Shown one piece after another: positions 39,383 to 52,662 of a stretch of DNA of 64,000 nt (the stretch's first letter is position 1; each line of letters opens with the position of its first letter). The DNA is from Ptiloglossa arizonensis. Its lineage: Eukaryota > Arthropoda > Insecta > Hymenoptera > Colletidae. A program made the position numbers and the translations under genes. The stretch spans positions 43,463-107,462 of the forward strand of contig NW_027479517.1 in assembly GCF_051014685.1 (NCBI RefSeq), given 5' to 3'. The notes beneath the pieces are model-generated. The model searched no databases. It was not told the DNA's origin and saw only the letters and a list, made by a program, of their open reading frames with translations.

Positions 39383-40730
39383 ATGCTTGTCGAGCATGAG
39401 AACTACGAAAATTTTGAGTCTCTCATCCGTTTCTTACCTCCAAACTGCCATATCTCGCGAACGGATCGACGAATCTGCAAAATTTCTGTTACGTCTGAAA
39501 GTAGAAACTCGCCCGATTACAACGGTATGCGTACTTTTCCCCTAGGCCGTTCTAGTTATGCTTGTCGAGCATCAGAACTGCGATAATTTTGAGTTTCTCA
39601 AGCGTTTCTTACTTCCAAACTCCCATATCTCGCGAACGGATTGACCAATCCGCAAAATTTCTGTTGCATCTGAAAGTAGAAACTCGCCCGATTACAACGG
39701 TATGCGTAATTTTCCCCTAGGCCGTTCTAGTTATTCGTTTCGAGCATCAGAACTGCGAAAATTTTGAGTTTCTCAACCGTTTCTTACCTCTAAACTGCCA
39801 TATCTCGCGAACGGATCGACGAATTCGCAAAATTTCTGTTGCATCTGAAAGTAGAAACTCGCCCGATTACAACGGTATGCGTACTTTTCCCCTAGGCCGT
39901 TCTAGTTATCTGTTTCGAGCATCAGAACTGCGAAAATTTTGAGTTTCTCAACCGTTTCTTACCTCCAAACTGCCATATCTCGCGAACGGATCGACGAATC
40001 CGCAAAATTTCTGTTGCATCTGAAATTAGAAACTCGCCCGATTACAACGGTATGCGTACTTTTCCGCTAGGCCGTTCTAGTTATCCGTTTCGAGCATCAG
40101 AACTGCGAAAATTTTGAGTTTCTCAAACGTTTGTTACCTCCAAACTGCCATATCTCGCGAACGGATTGACCAATCCGCAAAATTTTTGTTGCATCTGAAA
40201 GTAGAAACTCGCCCGATTACAACGGTATGTGTACTTTTCCCGGAGGCCGTTCCAATTATTCGTTTCGAGCATCAGAACTGAGAAAATTTTGAGTTTCTCA
40301 AGCGTTTCTTACATCCAAACTGCCATATCTCGCGAACGGATTGATCAATCCGCAAAATTTCTGTTGCATCTGAAAGTAGATACTCGCCCGATTACAACGG
40401 TATGCGTACTTTTCCCCTAGGCCGTTCTAGTTATGCTTGTCGAGCATCAGAACTGCGATAATTTTGAGTTTCTCAAGCGTTTCTTACCTCCAAACTCCCA
40501 TATCTCGCGAACGGATAGACCAATCCTCAAAATTTCTGTTGCATCTGAAAGTAGAGACTCGCCCGATTACAACAGTATGCGTACTTTTCCCCTAGGCCGT
40601 TCTTGTTATGCTTGTCGAGCATCAGAACTGCGAAAATTTTGAGTTTCTCATCCGTTTCTTACCTCCAAACTGCCATATCTCGCGAACGGATAGACCAATC
40701 CTCAAAATTTCTGTTGCATCTGAAAGTAGA

Positions 40731-40847
40731 AACTCGCCCGATTACAACGGTATGCGTACTTTTCCCCTAGGCCGTTCTAGTTATCCGTTTCGAGCATCAG
40801 AACTGCGAAAATTTTGAGTTTCTCAAACGTTTGTTACCTCCAAACTG
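40731..40847 (+). repeat. Hybrid junction monomer segment
   Basis: The 117 bp between the two 5,077-bp-spaced copies join two different monomer contexts. The upstream side continues with AGAAACTCG...ACAACGG and a TTATCCGTTTCG head with CTCAAACGTTTG; the downstream side enters a unit with ATAGACCAATCCTC. Part of a monomer from each parent is visible, as expected when unequal exchange occurs within homologous monomers. Confidence 0.65.
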
Positions 40848-43800
40848 CCATATCTCGCGAACGGATAGACCAATCCTCAAAATTTCTGTTGCATCTGAAA
40901 GTAGAGACTCGCCCGATTACAACAGTATGCGTACTTTTCCCCTAGGCCGTTCTAGTTATGCTTGTCGAGCATCAGAACTGCGAAAATTTTGAGTTTCTCA
41001 AGCGTTTCTTACCTCCAAACTGCCATATCTCGCGAACGGATTGACCAATCCGCAAAATTTCTGTTGCATCTGAAAGTAGAAACTCGCCCGATTACAACGG
41101 TATGTGTACTATTCCCCTAGGCCGTTCCAGTTATTCGTTTCGAGCATCAGAACTGCGAAAATTTTGAGTTTCTAATCCGTTTCTTACCTCCAAACTGCCA
41201 TATCTCGCGAACGGATAGACCAATCCTCAAAATTTCTGTTGCATCTGAAAGTAGAGACTCGCCCGATTACAACAGTATGCGTACTTTTCCCCTAGGCCGT
41301 TCTAGTTATGCTTGTCGAGCATCAGAACTGCGAAAATTTTGAGTTTCTCAAGCGTTTCTTACTTCCAAACTGCCATATCTCGCGAACGGATTGACCAATC
41401 CACAAAATTTTTGTAGCATCTGAAAGTAGAAACTCGCCCGATTACAACGGTATGTGTACTTTTCCCCTAGGCCGTTCCAGTTATTCGTTTCGAGCATCAG
41501 AACTGCGAAAATTTTGAGTTTCTCATCCGTTTCTTACCTCCAAACTGCCATATCTCGCGAAAGGATTGACCATTCCGCAATACTTCTGTTGCATCTGAAA
41601 GTAGAAACTCGCCCGATTACAACGGTATGTGTACTTTTCCCCTAGGCCGTTCTAGTTATTCGTTTCGAGCATCAGAACTGCGAAAATTTTGAGTTTCTCA
41701 ACCGTTTCTTACATCCAAACTGCCATATCTCGCGAACGGATTGACTAATCCGCAAAATTTCTGTTGCATCTGAAAGTAGAAACTCGCCCGATTACAACGG
41801 TATGCATACATTTCCCCTAGGCCGTTCTAGTTATCCGTTTCGAGCATCAGAACTGCGAAAATTTTGAGTTTATCAAACGTTTGTTACCTCCAAACTGCCA
41901 TATGTCGCGAACGGATTGACCAATCCGCAAAATTTTTGTTGCATCTGAAAGTAGAAACACGCCCGATTACAACGGTATGTGTACTTTTCCCCTAGGCCGT
42001 TCCAGTTATTCGTTTCGAGTATCAGGACTGTGAAAATTTTGCGTTTCTCAACCGTTTCTTACCTCCAAACTGCCATATCTCGCGAACGGATTGACCAATC
42101 CGCAAAATTTCTGTTGCATCTGAAAGTAGAAACTCGCCCGATTACAACGGTATGCGTAATTTTCCCCTAGGCCGTTCTAGTTATTCGTTTCGAGCATCAG
42201 AACTGCGAAAATTTTGAGTTTCTAATCCGTTTCTTACCTCCAAACTGTCATATCTCGCGAACGGATAGACCAATCCTCAAAATTTCTGTTGCATCTGAAA
42301 GTAGAAACTCGCCCGATTACAACGGTATGCGTACTTTTCCCCTAGGCCGTTCTAGTTATCCGTTTCGAGCATCAGAACTGCGAAAATTTTGAGTTTCTCA
42401 AACGTTTGTTACCTCCAAACTGCCATATCTCGCGAACGGATTGACCAATCCGCAAAATTTTTGTTGCATCTGAAAGTAGAAACTCGCCCGATTACAACGG
42501 TATGTGTACTTTTCCCCGAGGCCGTTCCAATTATTCGTTTCGAGCATCAGAACTGAGAAAATTTTGAGTTTCTCAAGCGTTTCTTACATCCAAACTGCCA
42601 TATCTCGCGAACGGATTGATCAATCCGCAAAATTTCTGTTGCATCTGAAAGTAGATACTCGCCCGATTACAACGGTATGCGTACTTTTCCCCTAGGCCGT
42701 TCTAGTTATGCTTGTCGAGCATCAGAACTGCGATAATTTTGAGTTTCTCAAGCGTTTCTTACCTCCAAACTCCCATATCTCGCGAACGGATAGACCAATC
42801 ATCAAAATTTCTGTTGCATCTGAAAGTAGAGACTCGCCCGATTACAACAGTATGCGTACTTTTCCCCTAGGCCGTTCTAGTTATGCTTGTCGAGCATCAG
42901 AACTGCGAAAATTTTGAGTTTCTCAAGCGTTTCTTACCTCCAAACTGCCATATCTCGCGAACGGATTGACCAATCCGCAAAATTTTTAGTTGCATCTGAA
43001 AGTAGAAACTCGCCCGATTACAACGGTATGTGTACTTTTCCCCTAGGCCGTTCCAGTTATTCGTTTCGAGCATCAGAACTGCGAAAATTTTGAGTTTCTC
43101 ATCCGTTTCTTACCTCCAAACTGCCATATCTCGCGAACGGATAGACCAATCCTCAAAATTTCTGTTGCATCTGAAAGTAGAGACTCGCCCGATTACAACA
43201 GTATGCGTACTTTTCCCCTAGGCCGTTCTTGTTATGCTTGTCGAGCATCAGAACTGCGAAAATTTTGAGTTTCTCAAGCGTTTCTTACTTCCAAACTGCC
43301 ATATCTCGCGAACGGATCGACGAATCTGCAAAATTTCTGTTGCATCTGAAAGTAGAAACTCGCCCGATTACAACGGTATGCGTACTTTTCCCCTAGGCTG
43401 TTCTACTTATCCGTTTCGAGCATCAGAACTGCGAAAATTTTGAGTTTCTCAAGCGTTTCTTACATCCAAACTGCCATATCTCGCGAACGGATTGACCAAT
43501 CCGCAAAATTTCTGTTGCATCTGAAAGTAGAAACTCGCCCGATTACAACGGTATGCGTACTTTTCCCCTAGGCCGTTCTAGTTATGCTTGTCGAGCATCA
43601 GAACTGCGATAATTTTGAGTTTCTCAAGCGTTTCTTACCTCCAAACTCCCATATCTCGCGAACGGATAGACCAATCATCAAAATTTCTGTTGCATCTGAA
43701 AGTAGAGACTCGCCCGATTACAACAGTATGCGTACTTTTCCCCTAGGCCGTTCTAGTTATGCTTGTCGAGCATCAGAACTGCGAAAATTTTGAGTTTCTC

Positions 43801-45807
43801 AAGCGTTTCTTACCTCCAAACTGCCATATCTCGCGAACGGATTGACCAATCCGCAAAATTTTTAGTTGCATCTGAAAGTAGAAACTCGCCCGATTACAAC
43901 GGTATGTGTACTTTTCCCATAGGCCGTTCCAGTTATTCGTTTCGAGCATCAGAACTGCGAAAATTTTGAGTTTCTCATCCGTTTCTTACCTCCAAACTGC
44001 CATATCTCGCGAACGGATAGACCAATCCTCAAAATTTCTGTTGCATCTGAAAGTAGAGACTCGCCCGATTACAACAGTATGCGTACTTTTCCCCTAGGCC
44101 GTTCTTGTTATGCTTGTCGAGCATCAGAACTGCGAAAATTTTGAGTTTCTCAAGCGTTTCTTACTTCCAAACTGCCATATCTCGCGAACGGATCGACGAA
44201 TCTGCAAAATTTCTGTTGCATCTGAAAGTAGAAACTCGCCCGATTACAACGGTATGCGTACTTTTCCCCTAGGCCGTTCTACTTATCCGTTTCGAGCATC
44301 AGAACTGCGAAAATTTTGAGTTTCTCAAGCGTTTCTTACATCCAAACTGCCATATCTCGCGAACGGATTGACCAATCCGCAAAATTTCTGTTGCATCTGA
44401 AAGTAGAAACTCGCCCGATCACAACGGTATGCGTACTCTTCCCCTAGGCCGTTCTAGTTATGCTTGTCGAGCATGAGAACTACGAAAATTTTGAGTCTCT
44501 CATCCGTTTCTTACCTCCAAACTGCCATATCTCGCGAACGGATCGACGAATCTGCAAAATTTCTGTTACGTCTGAAAGTAGAAACTCGCCCGATTACAAC
44601 GGTATGCGTACTTTTCCCCTAGGCCGTTCTAGTTATGCTTGTCGAGCATCAGAACTGCGATAATTTTGAGTTTCTCAAGCGTTTCTTACTTCCAAACTCC
44701 CATATCTCGCGAACGGATTGACCAATCCGCAAAATTTCTGTTGCATCTGAAAGTAGAAACTCGCCCGATTACAACGGTATGCGTAATTTTCCCCTAGGCC
44801 GTTCTAGTTATTCGTTTCGAGCATCAGAACTGCGAAAATTTTGAGTTTCTCAACCGTTTCTTACCTCTAAACTGCCATATCTCGCGAACGGATCGACGAA
44901 TTCGCAAAATTTCTGTTGCATCTGAAAGTAGAAACTCGCCCGATTACAACGGTATGCGTACTTTTCCCCTAGGCCGTTCTAGTTATCTGTTTCGAGCATC
45001 AGAACTGCGAAAATTTTGAGTTTCTCAACCGTTTCTTACCTCCAAACTGCCATATCTCGCGAACGGATCGACGAATCCGCAAAATTTCTGTTGCATCTGA
45101 AATTAGAAACTCGCCCGATTACAACGGTATGCGTACTTTTCCGCTAGGCCGTTCTAGTTATCCGTTTCGAGCATCAGAACTGCGAAAATTTTGAGTTTCT
45201 CAAACGTTTGTTACCTCCAAACTGCCATATCTCGCGAACGGATTGACCAATCCGCAAAATTTTTGTTGCATCTGAAAGTAGAAACTCGCCCGATTACAAC
45301 GGTATGTGTACTTTTCCCGGAGGCCGTTCCAATTATTCGTTTCGAGCATCAGAACTGAGAAAATTTTGAGTTTCTCAAGCGTTTCTTACATCCAAACTGC
45401 CATATCTCGCGAACGGATTGATCAATCCGCAAAATTTCTGTTGCATCTGAAAGTAGATACTCGCCCGATTACAACGGTATGCGTACTTTTCCCCTAGGCC
45501 GTTCTAGTTATGCTTGTCGAGCATCAGAACTGCGATAATTTTGAGTTTCTCAAGCGTTTCTTACCTCCAAACTCCCATATCTCGCGAACGGATAGACCAA
45601 TCCTCAAAATTTCTGTTGCATCTGAAAGTAGAGACTCGCCCGATTACAACAGTATGCGTACTTTTCCCCTAGGCCGTTCTTGTTATGCTTGTCGAGCATC
45701 AGAACTGCGAAAATTTTGAGTTTCTCATCCGTTTCTTACCTCCAAACTGCCATATCTCGCGAACGGATAGACCAATCCTCAAAATTTCTGTTGCATCTGA
45801 AAGTAGA
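40848..45807 (+). repeat. Large tandem duplication, copy b
   Basis: Second copy of 35,771-40,730. To its right the sequence rejoins HOR copy 1 at an offset of 27,296, so this copy, not copy a, is continuous with the downstream array. The apparent lack of divergence suggests a recent event or an assembly effect. Confidence 0.9.
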
Positions 45808-47592
45808 GACTCGCCCGATTACAACAGTATGCGTACTTTTCCCCTAGGCCGTTCTTGTTATGCTTGTCGAGCATCAGAACTGCGAAAATTTTGAGTTTCT
45901 CAAGCGTTTCTTACTTCCAAACTGCCATATCTCGCGAACGGATCGACGAATCTGCAAAATTTCTGTTGCATCTGAAAGTAGAAACTCGCCCGATTACAAC
46001 GGTATGCGTACTTTTCCCCTAGGCCGTTCTACTTATCCGTTTCGAGCATCAGAACTGCGAAAATTTTGAGTTTCTCAAGCGTTTCTTACATCCAAACTGC
46101 CATATCTCGCGAACGGATTGGCCAATCCGCAAAATTTCTGTTGCATCTGAAAGTAGAAACTCGCCCGATCACAACGGTATGCGTACTCTTCCCCTAGGCC
46201 GTTCTAGTTATGCTTGTCGAGCATGAGAACTACGAAAATTTTGAGTCTCTCATCCGTTTCTTACCTCCAAACTGCCATATCTCGCGAACGGATCGACGAA
46301 TCTGCAAAATTTCTGTTACGTCTGAAAGTAGAAACTCGCCCGATTACAACGGTATGCGTAATTTTCCCCTAGGCCGTTCTAGTTATTCGTTTCGTGCATC
46401 AGAACTGCGAAAATTTTGAGTTTCTCAACCGTTTCTTACCTCCAAACTGCCATATCTCGCGAACGGATCGACGAATTCGCAAAATTTCTGTTGCATCTGA
46501 AAGTAGAAACTCGCCCGATTACAACGGTATGCGTACTTTTCCCCTAGGCCGATCTAGTTATCTGTTTCGAGCATCAGAACTGCGAAAATTTTGAGTTTCT
46601 CAACCGTTTCTTACCTCCAAACTGCCATATCTCGCGAACGGATCGACGAATCCGCAAAATTTCTGTTGCATCTGAAATTAGAAACTCGCCCGATTACAAC
46701 GGTATGCGTACTTTTCCGCTAGGCGGTTCTAGTTATCCGTTTCGAGCATCAGAACTGCGAAAATTTTGAGTTTCTCAAACGTTTGTTACATCCAAACTGC
46801 CATATCTCGCGAACGGATTGACCAATCCGCAAAATTTTTGTTGCATCTGAAAGTAGAAACTCGCCCGATTACAACGGTATGTGTACTGTTCCCCTAGGCC
46901 GTTCCAGTTATTCGTCTCGAGCATCAGAACTGCGAAAATTTTGAGTTTCTAATCCGTTTCTTACCTCCAAACTGCCATATCTCGCGAACGGATAGACCAA
47001 TCCTCAAAATTTCTGTTGCATCTGAAAGTAGAGACTCGCCCGATTACATCGGTATGCGTAATTTTCCCCTAGGCCGTTGTAGTTATTCGTTTCGAGCATC
47101 AGAACTGCGAAAATTTTGAGTTTCTCAACCGTTTCTTACCTCCAAACTGCCATATCTAGCGAACGGATCGACGAATCTGCAAAATTTCTGTTGCATCTGA
47201 AAGTAGAAACTCGCCCGATTACAACGGTATGCGTACTTTTCCCCTAGGCCGTTCTAGTTATGCTTGTCGAGCATCAGAACTGCGAAAATTTTGAGTTTCT
47301 CAAGCGTTTCTTACCTCCAAACTGCCATATCACGCGAACGGATTGACCAATCCGCAAAATTTCTGTTGCATCTGAAAGTAGAAACTCGCCCGATTACAAC
47401 AGTATGTGTACTTTTCCCCTAGGCCGTTCCAATTATTCGTTTCGAGCATCAGAACTGCAAAAATTTTGAGTTTCTCAAGCGTTTCTTACATCCAAACTGC
47501 CATATCTCGCGAACGGATCGACCAATCCGCAAAATTTCTGTTGCATCTGAAAGTAGAAACTCGCCCGATTACAACGGTATGCGTACTTTTCC

Positions 47593-47764
47593 CCTAGGCC
47601 GTTCTAGTTATTCGTTTCGAGCATCAGAACTGCGAAAATTTTGAGTTTCTCAACCGTTTCTTACCTCCAAACTGCCATATCTCGCGAACGGATCGACGAA
47701 TCCGCAAAATTTCTGTTGCATCTGAAAGTAGAAACTCGCCCGATTACGGTATGCGTACTTTTCC
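47593..47764 (+). repeat. 172-bp variant monomer, HOR copy 2
   Basis: Twin of 20,297-20,468 at an offset of 27,296. The preserved deletion confirms the alignment of the two long HOR copies on this side of the 5,077-bp duplication. Confidence 0.9.
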
Positions 47765-50700
47765 CCTAGGCCGTTCTAGTTATCCGTTTCGAGCATCAGA
47801 ACTGCGAAAATTTTGAGTTTCTCAAACGTTTGTTACCTCCAAACTGCCATATCTCGCGAACGGATTGACCAATCTGCAAAATTTTTGCTGCATCGGAAAG
47901 TAGAAACTCGCCCGATTACAACGGTATGTGTACTTTTCCCCTAGGCCGTTCCAATTATTCGTTTCGAGCATCAGGACTGTGAAAATTTTGAGTTTCTCAA
48001 CCATTTCTTACCTCCAAACTGCCATATCTCGCGAACGGATCGACCAATCCGCAAAATTTCTGTTGCATCTGAAAGTAGAAACTCGCCCGATTACAACGGT
48101 ATGCGTACTTTTCCCCTAGGCCTTTCTGGTTATTCATTTCGAGCATCAGAACTGCGAAAATTTTGAGTTGCTCAAGCGTTTCTTACCTCCAAACTGCCAT
48201 ATCTCGCGAAAGGATTGACCATTCCGCAATACTTCTGTTGCATCTGAAAGTAGAAACTCGCCCGATTACAACGGTATGCGTACTTTTCCCCTAGGCCGTT
48301 CTAGTTATTCGTTTCGAGCATCAGAACTGCGAAAATTTTGAGTTTCTCAACCGTTTCTTACCTCCAAACTGCCATATCTCGCGAACGGATTGACCAATCC
48401 GCAAAATTTCTGTTGCATCTGAAAGTAGAAACTCGCCCGATTACAACGGTATGCGTACTTTTCCCCTAGGCCGTTCTAGTTATCCGTTTCGAGCATCAGA
48501 ACTGCGAAAATTTTGAGTTTATCAAACGTTTGTTACCTCCAAACTGCCATATGTCGCGAACGGATTGACCAATCCGCAAAATTTTTGTTGCATCTGAAAG
48601 TAGAAACTCGCCCGATTACAACGGTATGTGTACTTTTCCCCTAGGCCGTTCCAATTATTCGTTTCGAGCATCAGAACTGAGAAAATTTTGAGTTTCTCAA
48701 GCGTTTCTTACATCCAAACTGCTTTATCTCGCGAACGGATTGATCAATCCGCAAAATTTCTGTTGCATCTGAAAGTAGATACTCGCCCGATTACAACGGT
48801 ATGCGTACTTTTCCCCTAGGCCGTTCTAGTTATGCTTGTCGAGCATCAGAACTGCGATAATTTTGAGTTTCTCAAGCGTTTCTTACCTCCAAACTCCCAT
48901 ATCTCGCGAACGGATAGACCAATCCTCAAAATTTCTGTTGCATCTGAAAGTAGAGACTCGCCCGATTACAACAGTATGCGTACTTTTCCCCTAGGCCGTT
49001 CTAGTTATGCTTGTCGAGCATCAGAACTGCGAAAATTTTGAGTTTCTCAAGCGTTTCTTACCTCCAAACTGCCATATCTCGCGAACGGATTGACCAATCC
49101 GCAAAATTTTTGTAGCATCTGAAAGTAGAAACTCGCCCGATTAAAACGGTATGTGTACTTTTCCCCTAGGCCGTTCCAGTTATTCGTTTCGAGCATCAGA
49201 ACTGCGAAAATTTTGAGTTTCTCATCCGTTTCTTACCTCCAAACTGCCATATCTCGCGAACGGATAGACCAATCCTCAAAATTTCTGTTGCATCTGAAAG
49301 TAGAAACTCGCCCGATTACAACGGTATGCGTACTTTTCCCCTAGGCCGTTCTAGTTATCCGTTTCGAGCATCAGAACTGCGAAAATTTTGAGTTTCTCAA
49401 ACGTTTGTTACCTCCAAACTGCCATATCTCGCGAACGGATTGACCAATCCGCAAAATTTTTGTTGCATCTGAAAGTAGAAACTCGCCCGATTACAACGGT
49501 ATGTGTACTTTTCCCCGAGGCCGTTCCAATTATTCGTTTCGAGCATCAGAACTGAGAAAATTTTGAGTTTCTCAAGCGTTTCTTACATCCAAACTGCCAT
49601 ATCTCGCGAACGGATAGACCAATCCTCAAAATTTCTGTTGCATCTGAAAGTAGAGACTCGCCCGATTACAACAGTATGCGTACTTTTCCCCTAGGCCGTT
49701 CTAGTTATGCTTGTCGAGCATCAGAACTGCGAAAATTTTGAGTTTCTCAAGCGTTTCTTACCTCGAAACTGCCATATCTCGCGAACGGATTGACCAATCC
49801 GCAAAATTTCTGTTGCATCTGAAAGTAGAAACTCGCCCGATTACAACGGTATGTGTACTTTTCCCCTAGGCCGTTCTAGTTATTCGTTTCGAGCATCAGA
49901 ACTGCGAAAATTTTGAGTTTCTCATCCGTTTCTTACCTCCAAACTGCCATATCTCGCGAACGGATTGATCAATCCGCAAAATTTCTGTTGCATCTGAAAG
50001 TAGAAACTCGCCCGATTACAACGGTATGCGTACTTTTCCCCTAGGCCGTTCTAGTTATGCTTGTCGAGCATCAGAACTGCGATAATTTTGAGTTTCTCAA
50101 GCGTTTCTTACTTCCAAACACCCATATCTCGCGAACGGATTGACCAATCCGCAAAATTTCTGTTGCATCTGAAAGTAGAAACTCGCCCGATTACAACGGT
50201 ATGCGTAATTTTCCCATAGGCCGTTCTAGTTATTCGTTTCGAGCATCAGAACTGTGAAAATTTTGAGTTTCTAAACCGTTTCTTACCTCCAAACTGCCAT
50301 ATCTCGCGAACGGGTCGACGAATTCGCAAAATTTCTGTTGCATCTGAAAGTAGAAACTCGCCCGATTACAACGGTATGCGCACTTTTCCCCTAGGCCGTT
50401 CTAGTTATCTGTTTCGAGCATCAGAACTGCGAAAATTTTGAGTTTCTCAACCGTTTCTTACCTCCAAACTGCCATATCTCGCGAACGGATCGACGAATCC
50501 GCAAAATTTCTGTTGCATCTGAAAGTAGAAACTCGCCCGATTACAACGGTATGCGTACTTTTCCGCTAGGCCGTTCTAGTTATCCGTTTCGAGCATCAGA
50601 ACTGCGAAAATTTTGAGTTTCTCAAACGTTTGTTACCTCCAAACTGCCATATCTCGCGAACGGATAGACCAATCCTCAAAATTTCTGTTGCATCTTAAAG

Positions 50701-52490
50701 TAGAGACTCGCCCGATTACAACAGTATGCGTACTTTTCCCCTAGGCCGTTCTAGTTATGCTTGTCGAGCATCAGAACTGCGAAAATTTTGAGTTTCTCAA
50801 GCGTTTCTTACCTCCAAACTGCCATATCTCGCGAACGGATTGACCAATCCGCAAAATTTTTAGTTGCATCTGAAAGTAGAAACTCGCCCGATTACAACGG
50901 TATGTGTACTTTTCCCCTAGGCCGTTCCAGTTATTCGTTTCGAGCATCAGAACTGCGAAAATTTTGAGTTTCTCATCCGTTTCTTACCTCCAAACTGCCA
51001 TATCTCGCGAACGGATAGACCAATCCTCAAAATTTCTGTTGCATCTGAAAGTAGAGACTCGCCCGATTACAACAGTATGCGTACTTTCCCCTAGGCCGTT
51101 CTAGTTATGCTTGTCGAGCATCAGAACTGCGAAAATTTTGAGTTTCTCAAGCGTTTCTTACTTCCAAACTGCCATATCTCGCGAACGGATTGACCAATCC
51201 GCAAAATTTTTAGTTGCATCTGAAAGTAGAAACTCGCCCGATTACAACGGTATGTGTACTTTTCCCCTAGGCCGTTCCAGTTATTCGTTTCGAGCATCAG
51301 AACTGCGAAAATTTTGAGTTTCTCATCCGTTTCTTACCTCCAAACTGCCATATCTCGCGAACGGATAGACCAATCCTCAAAATTTCTGTTGCATCTGAAA
51401 GTAGAGACTCGCCCGATTACAACAGTATGCGTACTTTTCCCCTAGGCCGTTCTAGTTATGCTTGTCGAGCATCAGAACTGCGAAAATTTGGAGTTTCTCA
51501 AGCGTTTCTTACCTCCAAACTGCCATATCTCGCGAACGGATTGACCAATCCGCAAAATTTTTGTTGCATCTGAAAGTAGAAACTCGCCCGATTACAACGG
51601 TATGCGTACTTTTCCCCTAGGCCGTTCTAGTTATTCGTTTCGAGCATCAGAACTGCGAAAATTTTGAGTTTCTAAACCGTTTCTTACCTCCAAACTGCCA
51701 TATCTCGCGAACGGGTCGACGAATTCGCAAAATTTCTGTTGCATCTGAAAGTAGAAACTCGCCCGATTACAACGGTATGCGCACTTTTCCCCTAGGCCGT
51801 TCTAGTTATCTGTTTCGAGCATCAGAACTGCGAAAATTTTGAGTTTCTCAAACGTTTGTTACCTCCAAACTGCCATATCTCGCGAACGGATTGACCAATC
51901 CGCAAAATTTTTGCTGCATCTGAAAGTAGAAACTCGCCCGATTACAACGGTATGTGTACTTTTCCCCTAGGCCGTTCCAATTATTCGTTTCGAGCATCAG
52001 GACTGTGAAAATTTTGAGTTTCTCAACCGTTTCTTACCTCCAAACTGCCATATCTCGCGAACGGATTGACCAATCCGCAAAATTTCTGTTGCATCTGAAA
52101 GTAGAAACTCGCCCGATTACAACGGTATGCGTACTCTTCCCCTAGGCCGTTCTAGTTATTCGTTTCGAGCATCAGAACTGCGAAAATTTTGAGTTTCTCA
52201 ACCGTTTCTTACCTCCAAACTGCCATATCTCGCGAACGGATCGACGAATCTGCAAAATTTCTGTTGCATCTGAAAGTAGAAACTCGCCCGATTACAACGG
52301 TATGCGTACTTTTCCCCTAGGCCGTTCTAGTTATCCGTTTCGAGCATCAGAACTGCGAAAATTTTGAGTTTCTCAAACGTTTGTTACCTCCAAACTGCCA
52401 TATCTCGCGAACGGATTGACCAATCCGCAAAATTTCTGTTGCATCTGAAAGTAGAAACTCGCCCGATTACAACGGTATGTGTACTTTTCC

Positions 52491-52662
52491 CCTAGGCCGT
52501 TCTAGTTATTCGTTTCGAGCATCAGAACTGCGAAAATTTTGAGTTTCTCAACCCTTTCTTACCTCCAAACTGCCATATCTCGCGAACGGATCGACGAATC
52601 CGCAAAATTTCTGTTGCATCTGAAAGTAGAAACTCGCCCGATTACGGTATGCGTACTTTTCC
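52491..52662 (+). repeat. 172-bp variant monomer, second position
   Basis: Same three-base shortening as at 20,297, but in a unit whose variable stretch reads CTCAACCCTTTC. Its HOR copy 1 counterpart is at about 25,193-25,365, where the next unit starts CCCATAGG instead of CCCCTAGG. Confidence 0.88.

Larger units (their letters stand above)
35771..40730 (+). repeat. Large tandem duplication, copy a (29-monomer spacing)
   Basis: This 4,960-bp stretch recurs at 40,848-45,807 at a constant offset of 5,077 bp (29 x 175 + 2; the 2 extra bases are two 176-bp monomers). I saw no difference between the copies by eye. Identity starts just after AAACACC versus AACTGCC and ends at AGTAGAAACTC (40,731) versus AGTAGAGACTC (45,808). 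HOR copy 1 holds this region once, at about 13,726-18,500. Confidence 0.9.
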
